Source of the DNA: Hyparrhenia diplandra
Lineage: Eukaryota > Streptophyta > Magnoliopsida > Poales > Poaceae
Length of the DNA: 64,000 nucleotides
Direction: 5' to 3'
Assembly (NCBI GenBank): GCA_015847255.1
Contig: JADLZK010012248.1
Span: 868,001 to 932,000, forward strand
The position numbers and the translations under genes were made by a program. The notes beneath the pieces are model-generated. The model searched no databases, had not been told where the DNA came from, and was given only the letters and a program-made list of their open reading frames with translations. Positions 10,635-21,950 of this stretch are shown piece after piece. How positions within the stretch are numbered: the stretch's first letter is position 1; each line of letters begins with the position of its first letter.

Positions 10635-11746
10635 CAGCGCCTCTGGCCAGTAGCCCCATTTCCCGTGAGAAGTATATCTTGCTCACGGAAAGACACTCGT
10701 GGAATTTTTGGGGAATTCCCATATGGCACTCCATGTTAAAGTTTAGTGAATTATTGATGTTGCTTGATATATTTAGGTAATTATTCTCTTTTATGGGAAT
10801 TTTGAAATGAGGCTAAATTTGAACTACAAGTGCTTCAAATTGTTCAAAAAAAAATTTAGTAGAAAATTTATATTCCTCATAGTCAACACAATGTAAGACC
10901 TTGCATTTAAAAATAATGAAATCTGGAACATCTTAATACGAAATCATGAACGTTAATCCTTGTTTGAGTGGTTTAAAAATTCTAGAAAATAAACCGATGT
11001 GCAAAAAATCATGAAATTTGATAATATGTCATGATACCTTATGCCGAGGCTATGATAAAAATTGGAAACGCTTTCACATAAGTTGGCACGTCACGATGTT
11101 CACAATCTCCAACATCTACGTAGAAGTTTCGTGTCCGTTGAGAATGATCCGGTGTGATTTCATGTGAATGTGGTGGTCAAGTTGTGGTTTGGCTACGAAA
11201 CTTTTTCTATATGCAACAGACATCAAATATTGTGTCATGTCTATTTTCAGGATTTTTTTGGATTATTTTGGTAATTATTATAATTTTTTGTTGTAGTTAA
11301 GTAAATACAAATAAAGATAGAACCACATGAAATAATGGCCAAATTTTCACGCAAGGATCAATTAGGAATGGGTGAGTGTATGTGGAAAGGTATTTATGAA
11401 GTTATCTTGATCAAAATTTCAAAAAATATATATGCCGTTACGCTCACGGAAAGAAGGCGTAAACGCCGTTTTCGTAAAAACAAAGCCACGAGGTCATAAC
11501 GGGTTGCACACCTCCCCGTTGACACCACCACCCCCGGTCCCCCCGTTAACTCTATCCAGCTAAACTTGTTCACAGAAAAGTATATCCCGTGAACATCGCC
11601 TTTGTTCACGGGAAAGGCTGCTTTCTCAGTCTTTTTTTTTCCCGACAGAGGTATCTGCGTGATTTACCCATGGGAAAGGCTTTCCCGTGGGTAAAAGGCC
11701 CTTTCCCGTGAGGATTCCTCACGGAAAGAGCAGGAATCCGGTAGTG
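10635..11746. mobile_element. CACTA transposon remnant (right terminus intact)
   Basis: The right end GGAATCCGGTAGTG (11733-11746) is, reversed, CACTACCGGATTCC. Subterminal copies of CTTTCCCGTG / CACGGGAAAG occur near 10660-10690, 11595-11612 and 11665-11730. No transposase is encoded. The left CACTA terminus was not found, so the left boundary is approximate. The element lies between copy A and copy C1. Confidence 0.75.
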
Positions 11747-12261
11747 TATGTTAGAAAAAAAAATCACAATATTTTGTTCGAAGAAATATCGGAATAGCGC
11801 TACACTTTACCATGGTTAATTGGAACAATTTTACTTAAAATGTAAATTATATTGTGCACCCTAAGTGAATTCAAAATGCTGAATTCTCTTTTGTATCCAA
11901 TATCTAAAATGTAAAAGATTCATTCTGCAATAAATTCTGATAGTACCTTGAGAGAAAGTAAAAGAACATTTGATGGCATGTGAGATTTGTACTAGTTCAA
12001 TGGAATTCATGCACTGAAAGTATATGATGCCATAAGAAAAGTGACCATTATAGAGTATTGGAGTTTCTTTGGTTGAGTTGTTTTTTTCATAATGCCATTT
12101 GGATGTATCACCCATAAATGCCTAACTAAGAAATAAGTGAAACCTACCAGGATGAGCAGGTTTTTAGAAAAAATATATTAACATCAACCTGTTTTATATA
12201 TAGTTTAATTTATGACAATGTTAAAGTAGAGCGTGAAACACAAAAGTGAGAGTACATATCC
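11747..12261. other. Unassigned AT-rich spacer
   Basis: No gene or transposon end was recognised between the CACTA terminus and the start of duplicated copy C1. Confidence 0.4.
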
Positions 12262-12313
12262 ATATTATGATGTCCAGAATCTTCGCGGTACCCTCCTTTC
12301 CTGTGATCGCCAC

Positions 12314-12507
12314 CTATATATCTTAGAGGTGGCAGTGGCACTATTTCTAGCATTTTGCCCCAAAGTAGTATGGCAGTATGGCACCACATAAAAGCAGAGG
12401 AATAGCTACCAAACCCGAAACTAGTACTAGTAGTAGTAGTAGTAGTAGTTTGGAATCGAGCTGAAGAATGCACAACAAGAATTGTTGGGGATTGGAAGCA
12501 TGAGGAA
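12314..12507 (+). ncRNA. Putative 21-PHAS precursor 3
   Basis: TATA-like CTATATATC at 12314-12322. The miR2118-type site is at 12486-12507 with core GGAAGCATGAGGAA, 16 of 21 fixed positions. The duplicate is locus 12 in C2, whose site is one base closer to consensus. Sequence downstream is non-coding. The 3' end is unknown. Confidence 0.55.
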
Positions 12508-13173
12508 ATATCTCGATCTGCAGTGCTCCTTTGGGGGACAGTAGAATCTGAAGTGATGCATGCACTTCGTTCTACTTGATCCATGAAGTTGCACAATCTG
12601 GGCTAATAACCTTACTACAGCGATCCATGATGCCTTAGAAAGCATGCTCTTCGTTTGCGTGGGAGGTGGCCATGAAGGATTTAGTTCGGTGCTTTGTACT
12701 GCACATCTCCAGTCCACGACGCAAAAACATGGTCCGGCCATACAAATTATGATCAACAATCTGAGTTTTCGAATTTGCCATTCATCAACAGTTCCAACCT
12801 TCTTGTTTCCTAAATAATCTAATTTGTGGGCCCAATGACTAGATTCACCTTCATCCATGGCCCAAGATCACGCCAAGATACTTCGAACACAGATGGCCAT
12901 GTTGTCCATCATAAAAGACCCTAACAACATCTTTGCATGTAAAACCATGACCACCATTAATATTGATTTAGATGTAGGCCTTATAAATTGGTCCAGACGA
13001 TGTAACTCATCAGCCATGTAATTTTGTGCTACATTTTGAGCCCTGCTATTTATTTTTTTAGATTATGGTTCAGGCCTGCTATCTGTGGCTTACTAACTAG
13101 CGACTTCAATATATATATTCCATGTGTCTCACATCCTTTATGGTTTTCAACTTTTTTAGGTCTCTCCTCCTAT

Positions 13174-13215
13174 CTATATATACACGTCCAGTTGTAGCTA
13201 TATACTCACTTAGGA
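13174..13215 (+). promoter_or_regulatory. Recurrent promoter module (TATA plus ACGTCCAGT)
   Basis: CTATATATACACGTCCAGT followed by GTAGCTATA and an ACTCA..TTAGG element. Related modules occur at 34951-34998, 36497-36541 and 37903-37960, upstream of miR2118-type sites or of an element that interrupts the locus. Confidence 0.5.
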
Positions 13216-13383
13216 ATGTGAACTTCCCGGCCCGTACTGATGCACTAAGTTAGAACCTAGCAGAGTACGTAGCGGACGGTGAATCCTATAATACTGTCAG
13301 TGACCGGTGACTTCAACATTCATAGCTTCCACATGTATCATGTCCTTTGTAGTTTTGTACTTTTCTTCCCGGACTTCCCTCTC

Positions 13384-13523
13384 CTATATATAAATACAAC
13401 TACAATCATAGCTATATATACTGCATCCTTTACGACCAAACTAACTGATTCATATCGATGCACTCAGAACCTGGTGGATCTGTGAGCACAGTGCGTTTAT
13501 GTAGAAATTGGAGGCATCTGAAA
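13384..13523 (+). ncRNA. Putative 21-PHAS precursor 4, disrupted by a LINE
   Basis: TATA-like CTATATATAAATA at 13384-13396. The miR2118-type site is at 13502-13523, 18 of 21 fixed positions, with GGAA changed to GAAA. LINE sequence follows immediately, so the natural downstream region is gone. The duplicate in C2 is locus 13, where the site ends in GGAAC and continues into ordinary sequence. Confidence 0.5.
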
Positions 13524-14420
13524 CTAAGAAGAATGATGTGAAAGTAATTCAGCAGTACAGACCTATCTGTCTACTGAATGTGTCTTTCAAAATATTCACT
13601 AAGGTTGCAACGAATAGATTAACTACCGTAACACAAAGGATTATTAAACCCACTCAAACAGCCTTTTGCCAGGCAGAAATATTATGGAAGGAGCAGTGAT
13701 TCTTCATGAGACAATACATGAACTTCATACCAAAAAAGAAAGATGGGGTGATTTTTTAAGATAGATTTTGAAAAAGCATATGATAAGGTCAAATGGAGTT
13801 TTTTACAACAAACTTTAAGAATGAAGGGATTCTCACAAAAATGGTGTAAATGGATAGAAAGTTTTACCGAAGGAGGTAATGTTAATATTAAAGTAAATGA
13901 CTCATTAGGTAATTATTTTCAAACCAAAAAGGTTTAAGGCAAGGAGATCCAATGTCGCCCATACTATTTAATATAGTGGTGGACATGTTGGCTATAATGA
14001 TAGCAAGAGCAAAAGATGCTGGCCAGGTTGAGGGAATTATCCCAAACTCAATCCAGGATGGTCTGTCTATCTTTAGTATATATGGATGACACAGTTATTT
14101 TTATATAAGCCATGATGTTCAAAAAGGCAAGAAATATGAAACTTTTATTGAGTACCTTTGAACAATTATCGGGCTTAAAGATAAACTTCCATAGAAGTGA
14201 GATATTTTGCTTTGGTAAAGCAAAAGAGCATGAAGAGTTTTATTCGCAATTGTTCGGATGTGTTGTTGGGAAATTTCCTTTTTCGTTACATTGGCCTACC
14301 CATGCATTTCAGAAACTAAATAATAAAGATTGGAAAATTATTGAGGAAAGAATTGAAAAGAAACTAAGTGGTTGGAAAGGAAAATTGCTGTCAAGTAGGA
14401 GGGCTTATTGGTTCTCATAA
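13508..14420 (+). pseudogene. LINE reverse transcriptase (degenerate)
   Basis: The opening frame reads QYRPICLLNVSFKIFTKVATNRL, the classic fingers motif of plant L1 reverse transcriptase. The catalytic aspartates appear as YMDDTVIF at 14079-14102, in the position of the FADD/YMDD box, followed by KLLLSTFEQLSGLKINFHRSEI at 14145-14210. Frameshifts and stops separate these blocks, so no functional protein is made. An intact copy would nick DNA and prime reverse transcription at the target. The upstream endonuclease is missing because the element is 5'-truncated. Confidence 0.85.
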
Positions 14421-15806
14421 ATTCGGTACTCGTCTAGTTTACCGATGTTTATGATGTCTTTTTTTGAACTACCGAAAGGTGTTCTTGAAAAAAATAGATC
14501 GCTTTTAGATCGCTTTTCTTGGCAAAAAACGACGGGCAAAAAAGAAATATAGATTAGCAAAATGGGAAATTTTATGTCAACCCAGAGATCAAGGTGGATT
14601 GGGTATTCAAAACTGATATACAAAATAAATGCTTACTAAGTAAGTGGCTTTATAAATTACTAAATGAGGATGGTCTGTGGCAAGAATTAATCGAAATAAA
14701 TATATAAAAGACAAAACTCGGGAGTTGTTATAAAAGCCAACGGATTCGCATTTTTGGAAAAAGCTTGATGAATATCAAAGATTGTTTTCTAGGTCTTGAC
14801 TCTTTTAAGGTAAAAGATGGGTCTCAAAACCAGGTTTTAGCATGATACTTGGTTGGGTACTAAGCCTTTAAAGGACAAATTCCCTTCGCTTTTTAATATT
14901 GTTAGGAGGAAAACGATTCCGTTGCACAAGTACTTAGTTTAACCCCATTAAATATTTCTTTTTAGACGGAACTTAGTGGGTGCAAACTTAAATGCTTGGT
15001 ATAGAATTGTTGCATCCTTGCAAAATTTAAATTTAAGCGAACAAAGGGATATTTTCTCTTGGGGGCTAAACACATCCGAATCTTTACAAATCAAGTCTAT
15101 GTATGCTGCGTTAATTAACAATGGTGTCGAGTGTCAAAAGATATATGGCATATTAAAGTTCCTATGAAAATTAAAATTTTTTTTTGGTACTTGAAAAGAG
15201 GTGTAATTTTAACTAAAGATAATTTAGTTAAGCGTAACCGAGTGGTGATAAAAATTGTTCGGTTTGCCACTTTCCAAAAAACTATTCAACATCTCTTTTT
15301 GATTGTTTTTATGCCAAGTCTTTATGGCGTGCTGTACACATGCTGTTTGGGTTATCACCACCCAATGATTTAAATGATTTATTCACAAGATGGACCAAGA
15401 TGGGAAATAAAAAGCTTAATTCATTGTTATTAACAGCAAATTGCTTGCATTGCGTTGGACTTTGTGGATAACCAGAAATGAAGTGGTTTTTTATAAATGT
15501 CGACAAAAAAATCTCTTGCAGGTCATATTCAGGGGAACACATTGGCTGCGGGGAATGGGCAAGTCTTCAAAGCAGCATGAAGATCGGATGAGTATGCTGA
15601 TCCATGCAGGACAGCATCTTGAAATTTCTGCTCTTCAATTCTTTTAGTTCCAATGGATGGTTGTCTTCGAGATACATTGGTTGATTTTATTTGTGCTCTG
15701 CTTTAGTGATGCAGACAACTTTTGTCAGTCAAACTTTTGTAATAATTGGTCTGATTCTATCTTTTGATAGATGAAGCCGGATTAATTTCCATTATCTAAA
15801 AAAACT
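13524..15806 (+). mobile_element. 5'-truncated L1-type LINE
   Basis: The element carries RT and zinc-binding RT remnants in + orientation and ends in GAAGCCGG..TTTCCATTATCT followed by an A run. The LINE-type insert at 20873-20882 shares the same 3' terminus. Compared with C2, the insertion coincides with loss of about 830 bp (35309-36135), and no clear target duplication was found. Confidence 0.85.
14960..15370 (+). pseudogene. LINE zinc-binding RT C-terminal region (zf-RVT-like)
   Basis: The frames at 14976-15167 and 15131-15373 include DIWHIKVPMKIKIFFWYLKRGVILTKDNL, matching the W..K.P.K...F.W.. motif that precedes the Cys/His knuckle in plant LINE ORF2. Cysteine and histidine remnants follow with a frameshift. 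It is the C-terminal end of the same LINE. Confidence 0.75.
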
Positions 15807-16037
15807 ACATAAAATTTGTCGCTGCCGAGTTTAAAACAGCTTTCACTGCCAGTTGTTTTACCCTTTGATGGTGAATGTGGTTTTACTGATAATAAATTTC
15901 ATCACTGCCAATTTTAACTGGCGGTAAAAATAGTGATCACCTATAGGAACCAGCGATATTAGTCAGGCTAAGCCGGCTTCAAGCCTGGCATTAGTTCGGC
16001 AGCAGCCACTACTGTTGTCATCTCCCACTGAAGCCTG
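15807..16037. mobile_element. Short CACTA-like subterminal remnant
   Basis: Between the LINE tail and the resumption of copy C1 lie CACTGCCAGTT, CACTGCCAATTTTAACTGGCGG and a terminal-like ATAGTG. These resemble the CCGGCGGTGAT subterminal motifs at 41590-43330. No ends can be fixed. Confidence 0.4.
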
Positions 16038-16301
16038 CTACAACATGAATGAATCTCCAAAAATAAACTTCGAAACATCAGAAATTATGTGCAAGGTGTA
16101 TCCCAGAGGATCTTCATGCCCGGGCATCACTGCATAAGTATGATTGTTGTCAGTATTTATTGTTGATATGGATGCAGGCTTTATAAACTGATCTTGCGTA
16201 GTAGCTCAGCTGGGGTAATTTACGCTGCAAGCGCCATCCAATTTATTTTGCTAGAAAGGAAGCATTTCAGCCCAACTATTTATAACCAGTGACTAATAAA
16301 T
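16038..16301 (+). repeat. Segmental duplication copy C1, second part
   Basis: Matches 36136-36435, from ACATGAATG to CCAGTGACTA, which restores the C1/C2 alignment after the LINE. Confidence 0.85.
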
Positions 16302-16316
16302 TTAGTTTCATGCATC

Positions 16317-16460
16317 TTATTATATATAGTTGATTCCTCAGCGCATAATGAAATGTGACGCGCTGAGGCCCTCTCCATGATGCTATCCAGCAGAGACAGC
16401 AGGTGTGTGGCATCTAGGGCTGTCCAGACGAGCTGTTTTAGGCATAGGAGGCATGTGGAA
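16317..16460 (+). ncRNA. Putative 21-PHAS precursor 5
   Basis: TATA-like ATTATATATAG at about 16317-16328. The miR2118-type site is at 16439-16460, core GGAGGCATGTGGAA, 18 of 21 fixed positions. It is placed similarly to locus 14 in C2, but the sequence just upstream has diverged. Downstream DNA is non-coding until a MULE-like fragment. Confidence 0.55.
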
Positions 16461-16639
16461 CGTCTGCTCCTGTTATCCCCAGGAATTCAGCACACTTGAG
16501 CCAGTACAACTCAGGGATATTCATTGTTAAGCTAGCAAAACTGCACCAACAACTTCTCTCATCAGCTGAACAGCAAGCACGTCGGCTGGCTGTGTGTCAC
16601 CGTTTTAACTCCTTGATTCAGTTACATGGCAAGCAGTAA

Positions 16640-18050
16640 CCAACTACAGAGTTGTCAAATGTTCTATATATAAGAGTCAAGATACTTGGATGAGATATAC
16701 CAGCGGTAGAACAAGGAGAAGGACCAAAGAACTGCAGAGTTTTGCAATGTTTTGTTTTGCACCATCATTGACCTATCAACTTCTATAACAACAGCCGGTT
16801 CCAAGTCTTGCTCTTGGGTCAGGTGCTCTACGGGCTCCACATCCACCCTGTCATCCGCAGGCCCTTCACAACTTGTACATAGTTCTTCCATTCATCGTTA
16901 CAAGACAAAGACATCAAATGCATAGTGTGCTCGTTCCTTCCCACATTCAAATCTACCTCTCAAGCTAAGCGGTCATCCATACTTGTCACGACAGTGCCTA
17001 ACCAAATCATCAAAGCTAGGAGGTCTACCAAAAAAAATGAACTTGCTGTTGCATGTTTTCAAACTTTCCATCCCCTCTAACTGTGCCACCATTAAAAAAT
17101 TGCACTAAGCGTTCCATCCACAAAATGTTAAGCAATACATAGACTATAAGTACAACAATCATTTTGCAAAAAAATAATAATTACAGAACTAAACAACCCC
17201 ATGCATCAATCACCTACATTCATGCAACTTGTACTCTAGGTCAAATCCATAGTCAAATCATATCCTAAACCAATTGCACGAACCACATTGCATCAATAAA
17301 CGCTTCAATCACCACAATTCCGCAATTACCTAAACCCTAGCAAGTATAAGCCCCAAAACAAGAAATGGAGGGGAGGAGAGAAAGGATTAGTACCTTAATC
17401 AGTAGATGAAGATGAACTAGGACCGAGGATAGGATGAGGGAGGAGGCGGGTGGGGGAGGCGGCGCTGGCCACCGCCGCCGCCCGGCCGAGCAGTGGGCAC
17501 CACCCCACTGCCTATAAGGCAGCCAGGGCGTGCTCCTGCCCGCAGGGCCTATGGAGGAGGGGTGGAGGCCCGCGCGGTGCTCTTCCAGCCGGGCGCCCGT
17601 GGGCGGGGCGGACCGGTCGGGAGGCATGGACGAAGCGGTGGCGGCGTCCCGGCGGTGGCGTCGGTGGTGGTTCGCACGGGCGCGGTAGTGAGGAGGAGCA
17701 CCGGGATGAAAGAAGAGAGAGAGAAAGGAAGAAAATGGGCCGGGCAGGCTCAACCCTACAAAGCGCCCGCCGCACCGTCGCAGATCCGTGTCGCGACATG
17801 GCATGCCCCAAGCGCTTTTGCGCCAGCCCACGCCTAAACAATAATAGGCCGCGCCATCGCGATCAGCGCGACGGGCTCTGGCCCCGCCCGCATGCGTTGG
17901 CTCGACATGGCATGCCCCACGCTTCTCCACGCTAGCACCGGTCAACCACGGTCGCCGGCGTGGAGGCACATGTCGCGCCACATGCACTGGTGCGACATAG
18001 TGCAAATATCGCGCCAGCCTAGCCGGCACGACCAAAAGGGATACCGGATG
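16640..18050 (-). pseudogene. MULE-like transposase fragment with GC-rich leader
   Basis: Read on the minus strand, 17030-16860 gives RPPSFDDLVRHCRDKYG, then after a frame change LRGRFECGKERAHYA and an EDEWKNYV-like block. I associate these with the amino-terminal region of Mutator-like transposases in grasses. Upstream on that strand is an A/T-rich intron-like stretch (about 17050-17340). A GC-rich leader follows at 17440-18030, carrying two copies of GACATGGCATGCCCCA. No TIRs were found. Assignment rests on motif memory only. Confidence 0.4.
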
Positions 18051-18172
18051 AAATTACTTTTTAAACGTGGATAAATTTGATTTTTTAAAAAAAAAAAGGG
18101 TTAAATTTTTTTAAAAATCCCAATAGCATAGGGAACAACATCAAAAAGTTGTACATTGAGGATTATGAGTAA
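18051..18172. other. Unassigned A/T-rich spacer
   Basis: Poly-A/T rich junction between the MULE-like fragment and duplicated copy B. Nothing recognised. Confidence 0.4.
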
Positions 18173-18420
18173 TTTGCAAAGGTGGGGCACGGCCATTAAG
18201 CCCCTTGATTATTTCAAGACATGGTAGATGTTAGAAACACCTAAAAAATAGTTTCTTCACCGAATTCATTTTTTGTACTAGTGATGTACATATGACATGG
18301 CAATTGGCATGGCGATAGAGGCTACGGGCATCCAATTCATGCGCCATCATTCCATCCATTATTTAGTTTTGTTGTACATGTAACGACATTAATGCAAGCC
18401 TGGGTGAATGTATCGTAAAT

Positions 18421-18608
18421 ACATATAAGGTCACAGGTAGTCGTTCCATTGTTTAGGGCTTGAAAATAGTTGGGAAACCAGTGAAAACTCAGTAAGTCAT
18501 TGGTGGAGAGAGGAAGGAAGAGAGGGGAGAATGGTTGGGAACCTAACATCTAAGAGATAGAGATGAGACAAAGACAGGCTATGATTTATGATTAGGAGGC
18601 ATCTGGAG
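18421..18608 (+). ncRNA. Putative 21-PHAS precursor 6
   Basis: TATA-like ACATATAAGG at 18421-18430. The miR2118-type site at 18587-18608 is identical over 22 nt to locus 1. The downstream region, where phased siRNAs would arise, has been tandemly duplicated (18642-19200 and 19203 onward). The 3' end is not determined. Confidence 0.55.
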
Positions 18609-18641
18609 CAAAATCACAAGCTGGAGTCAACTGCTTGAGGC

Positions 18642-19509
18642 CCCTGTAGGAGATGAATATTGTACCAGCCGCACAACAACAAGTGGTGTTATCCCCACCA
18701 GACCAAAATACTCGGGGATACCTTTCTGTTCCACACACTCCTCACAAGGTTTGTTTTCATTCGAGCAACTATGCCTCATGTTCTAGTGCGTGCAAACTTG
18801 GAACTAGCCAAAGGTGTGAGATGTCATACACCAGTAACCATATATCATACAAGTGAAGCAAGAGATGTTGAATGCTCAGATCCTGTGACTTGACTTTAGA
18901 CATGGATCAGTGTGAGCTGAGGGACTGAGGGATTAGGGATTCGTGGATTTAGATGGGTCAACCTAGAAAACTGGTTTGGAATCATAGGGTAAATTTGATT
19001 TCGTAGCTTTTTGTGCCAGTTGCTAATTTTCTAAAATGAAACATGTATTTGTTCATTCATGGACCTGTAATACCAGTCACCTGACGTCAACTATGTTCTA
19101 TAGGAGATGCAGCTCAGCAGCTCCCATGTCATGTTACTTTTTTTTTCATCCAAATAGCTTTCGCCTTTAATTTACCTCCAATTAAATATGCGGCAGAAGG
19201 ACCCTGTAGGAGATGAATATTATACCGGCAGCACATCAATATGCGGCGTTATCCCCACCAGACCAAAATACTCAGGGATACCTTTCTGTTCCACACACTA
19301 CTCACAAGGTTATGTTCATTCAAGCAACGGTGCCTCATGTTCTAGTGCGTGGAAGCTTGATCTAGCCAATGGTGTGAGATATCATACAATTGAAGCAAGA
19401 TGTTGAATGCTCAGGTCTTTGTGACTTGACTTAATTTTGACATGGATCGGTGTGAGCTGAGCGACTGAGGGATTTGGGATTCGTGGATTTAGATGGGTCA
19501 GCCTGGAAA
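18642..19509 (+). repeat. Tandem duplication, ~560-bp unit
   Basis: Unit 1 starts CCCTGTAGGAGATGAATATT near 18642 and unit 2 at about 19202. Unit 2 is split by the LINE-derived insert and continues at 20883-21130. Copy A has one diverged copy of this region. Confidence 0.8.
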
Positions 19510-20882
19510 CCCGGTAACAGGCCAAACTTTTACTTCAGGTGATGTGGACTCGATGAGATCTCTATTTACGAAGAAGGAGGAGCCTCGCGTCGCCCTCGCG
19601 TCGGGCGGCTCGGGCGAACCCTAGCCGCCTTTGCCGCTCCCCCCCCCCTCCCCATCTGCCTTGCCGCCGCCGGAGAGCGCCACCGGGAAGCCCGGGCGCT
19701 CTCACGATGGTGGCGGCGGGGCTGCACCTCGCCTCGTCTTGGCTCCGGCGACGGAGGCGACGCGCGGTTGGAGGCCGTCCTCGGGTGCTCGCTGGCGGCG
19801 GGGCGGCCGAGGCAGTTCGGACGGATCCGGCCTGCCTCCGAGATCTGGTCCCTCGCCCGGATTCGGGCCGCTTGACGGCAACGCGGCGGCGCGGTCGCCA
19901 CGCGGCCGGGCCTGCCCCCGATCCGGCGCCTCGAGGCGCTGCGGCGCACCTAAGCGCGACTGTTGAGCGTGAGGTGGCCTCCGCCTCGCTACTACAGGCC
20001 GCGGTGGTGGAGGTGTCGGCCGGGCGGGTCTTCGGAGCGATTTGGAAGCGATGCGGACGCCGCGGGTGGTGGGGTGGGGAGCGCAGGGCTTTGGGCGGGG
20101 GCAGGCTAAGGTCCGTCCCATGGTGGCGCAGTCGACCGCCCATATCCGGGCGCTGGAGAACCCAGCGCGGGCTGATCCGGCGACCCCGGGGCGATGGGCA
20201 TCGCAGACGTCGACCATGGAGGTGGTTCTGCGGTGGCGGTGATGGTGAAGCATTTAGTTCGACCGTATCGGAGAACCCGGTGGCCGGCCATGGTGGCTTC
20301 AGCAGCCGCGTCAAGATGGAGGAGTCGTGGAAAGGGACGGCGAGGATGGCAGCGGACGCCGGCTTTTGTTTTTCCGAGATCTGTATTTCGCGATGGTGCA
20401 CGCCGCCGGGCGGTTGGTATAACGGCGTGGCCCCGGGGAGACATGGCATTGGCCGCTCACTACTACGACGGCGGTGGCGCCCGAGGGCGCCACTTTCCTC
20501 TGAGGCGCCGTCTTTTTCAAGCGGATCTCTACGGTGAAAACCTACACCAGTTGGGTGGGCGGCGATGGCGTCTTTGGATGGCATTTTTCGTTGGAGATGT
20601 CGCTGGTGGAAGATCCCTTGGATGTCGGCGCGGCCGACGCCGACATCAAGGTGGCGGCTCATGCACACGCTTATGGGGCTTATGTTGTTGCCAGGTTACA
20701 GGATCCGAGTCTCTATTGGTGGGACGAAGTTTTAATTGTTTTATTTTTTGAAAAGTGCACCGGTGTTTTCGGGTGACTTCTGTCTTACCTGTAACACTGT
20801 TTTCCAGTTGTAATTTTGTTGGCCCTGATGCATCCTCGGATGACTGAAGCCGGAATATAATTTCCATTATCTAAAAAAAAAA
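19510..20882 (+). mobile_element. LINE-derived non-autonomous retroelement
   Basis: Flanked by CCTGGAAA on both sides (19502-19509 and 20883-20890) and ending in a 10-A tail after TTTCCATTATCT, the same 3' terminus as the LINE at 15806. The interior is GC-rich (19560-20700), with long overlapping open frames on both strands that look compositional. No RT or endonuclease motif is present. It appears to be an L1 leader joined to the LINE 3' end, mobilised in trans. A captured gene fragment in the middle is possible. Confidence 0.8.
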
Positions 20883-21950
20883 CCTGGAAAACTGGTTTGG
20901 AATGATAGGGTAAATTTGATTTCGTAGCTTTTGTTCCCAGTTGCTAATTTTCTAAAACGAACCATGTATTTGTTCATGTAACTGTTATACCAGTCACCAG
21001 ATGTCAGCTATGTTCTCTACGATACATGTACATGTTATTCTCTTGGTCCTTCATGCAGATGCAGCTCAGCAGCTCCCATGTCATGTTCCTTTTTTTCATC
21101 CAAATAGCTTCTGCCTTTAATTTGCATCCAATTACTGGCGTATTATTTATTTGTTCTTACAGATAAGATGTCATTCTGACAGGGTGTGTCAACAGATTAA
21201 GTTGCAAGATGGTGTGGTCGATGTCAATGGTTTTGGTAGCTCTTGGTCACGTGTCTGTTTTGAGGTCTGAAGAGAACTTATGTACTTTTTAATCAATAAA
21301 TAATAGTACTTATCACATATATCTCTTCAAGTGTACATTGGCACTAATACAGAATTGATATACTATATATGCATCTATTTCTTAAAGTGTACTTATGGCA
21401 TCTATACCAAATGTATGCCCATAAAAAACTACTCGTGGATTTCGCACTGCACGACAAGAGACATGTACACCAAATGTATGCCTATAAAACTATCAACTAC
21501 TATACTTATAGATTTGTGCACTAATATTAATTGAGCTATCTGTGTTGTGCATATATACCGGCACAAACAAGAGAAATAGATTCCTTTTGAGGTAGTAGTT
21601 CATTAATTATTATGTTGTTGAGGTACAATCTACCTGGCCCAACAAGCTAATGCACCCCCGCACGGTCCCATCTACCAGTCACGATTCACCCGATGCCCCG
21701 TTGACATCTGCACATGCACAGAGAAAATCCACATCCTTGTTTTTCTTCTTCCTCATTCCAATCAAGCATTTGGAGATTGAGGTTATGGCTGATCGATCTG
21801 CCATCCGCTGCTAGCTAGTGGATATCCAAGAAAGCTGAGCCTGGTTATATGCTGAGCATATGAGCGTCTTGTGGGATGTTGGCTAACCATACTGAGAAAG
21901 CAAAATAACAGGGCAGAGGCTGTGGAGGTCACATAGTCGTCAGCCCTACA

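Larger units (their letters stand above)
12262..13523 (+). repeat. Segmental duplication copy C1, first part
   Basis: Matches 34060-35308 along its whole length, including promoter modules and two miR2118-type sites. It ends inside the second site where a LINE begins. Contains a (AGT)n run at 12424-12448 not present at that length in C2. Confidence 0.9.

Noticed and set aside
10102..10739. Overlapping 160-210 codon frames on both strands in the GC-rich segment
   Set aside because: Open in several frames because stop codons are rare at this GC content; no domain recognised.
16199..16213. GTAGCTCAGCTGGGG, which looks like a tRNA D-arm
   Set aside because: No matching acceptor, anticodon or T-arm follows, and the C2 copy (about 36333-36347) lacks the match.
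17337..18035. A 232-codon minus-strand frame
   Set aside because: GC-rich leader of the MULE-like fragment; no recognisable protein features.
19562..20668. A 368-codon minus-strand frame
   Set aside because: Lies antisense inside a LINE-derived insert with a tail on the + strand; Arg/Pro/Ala-rich composition only.
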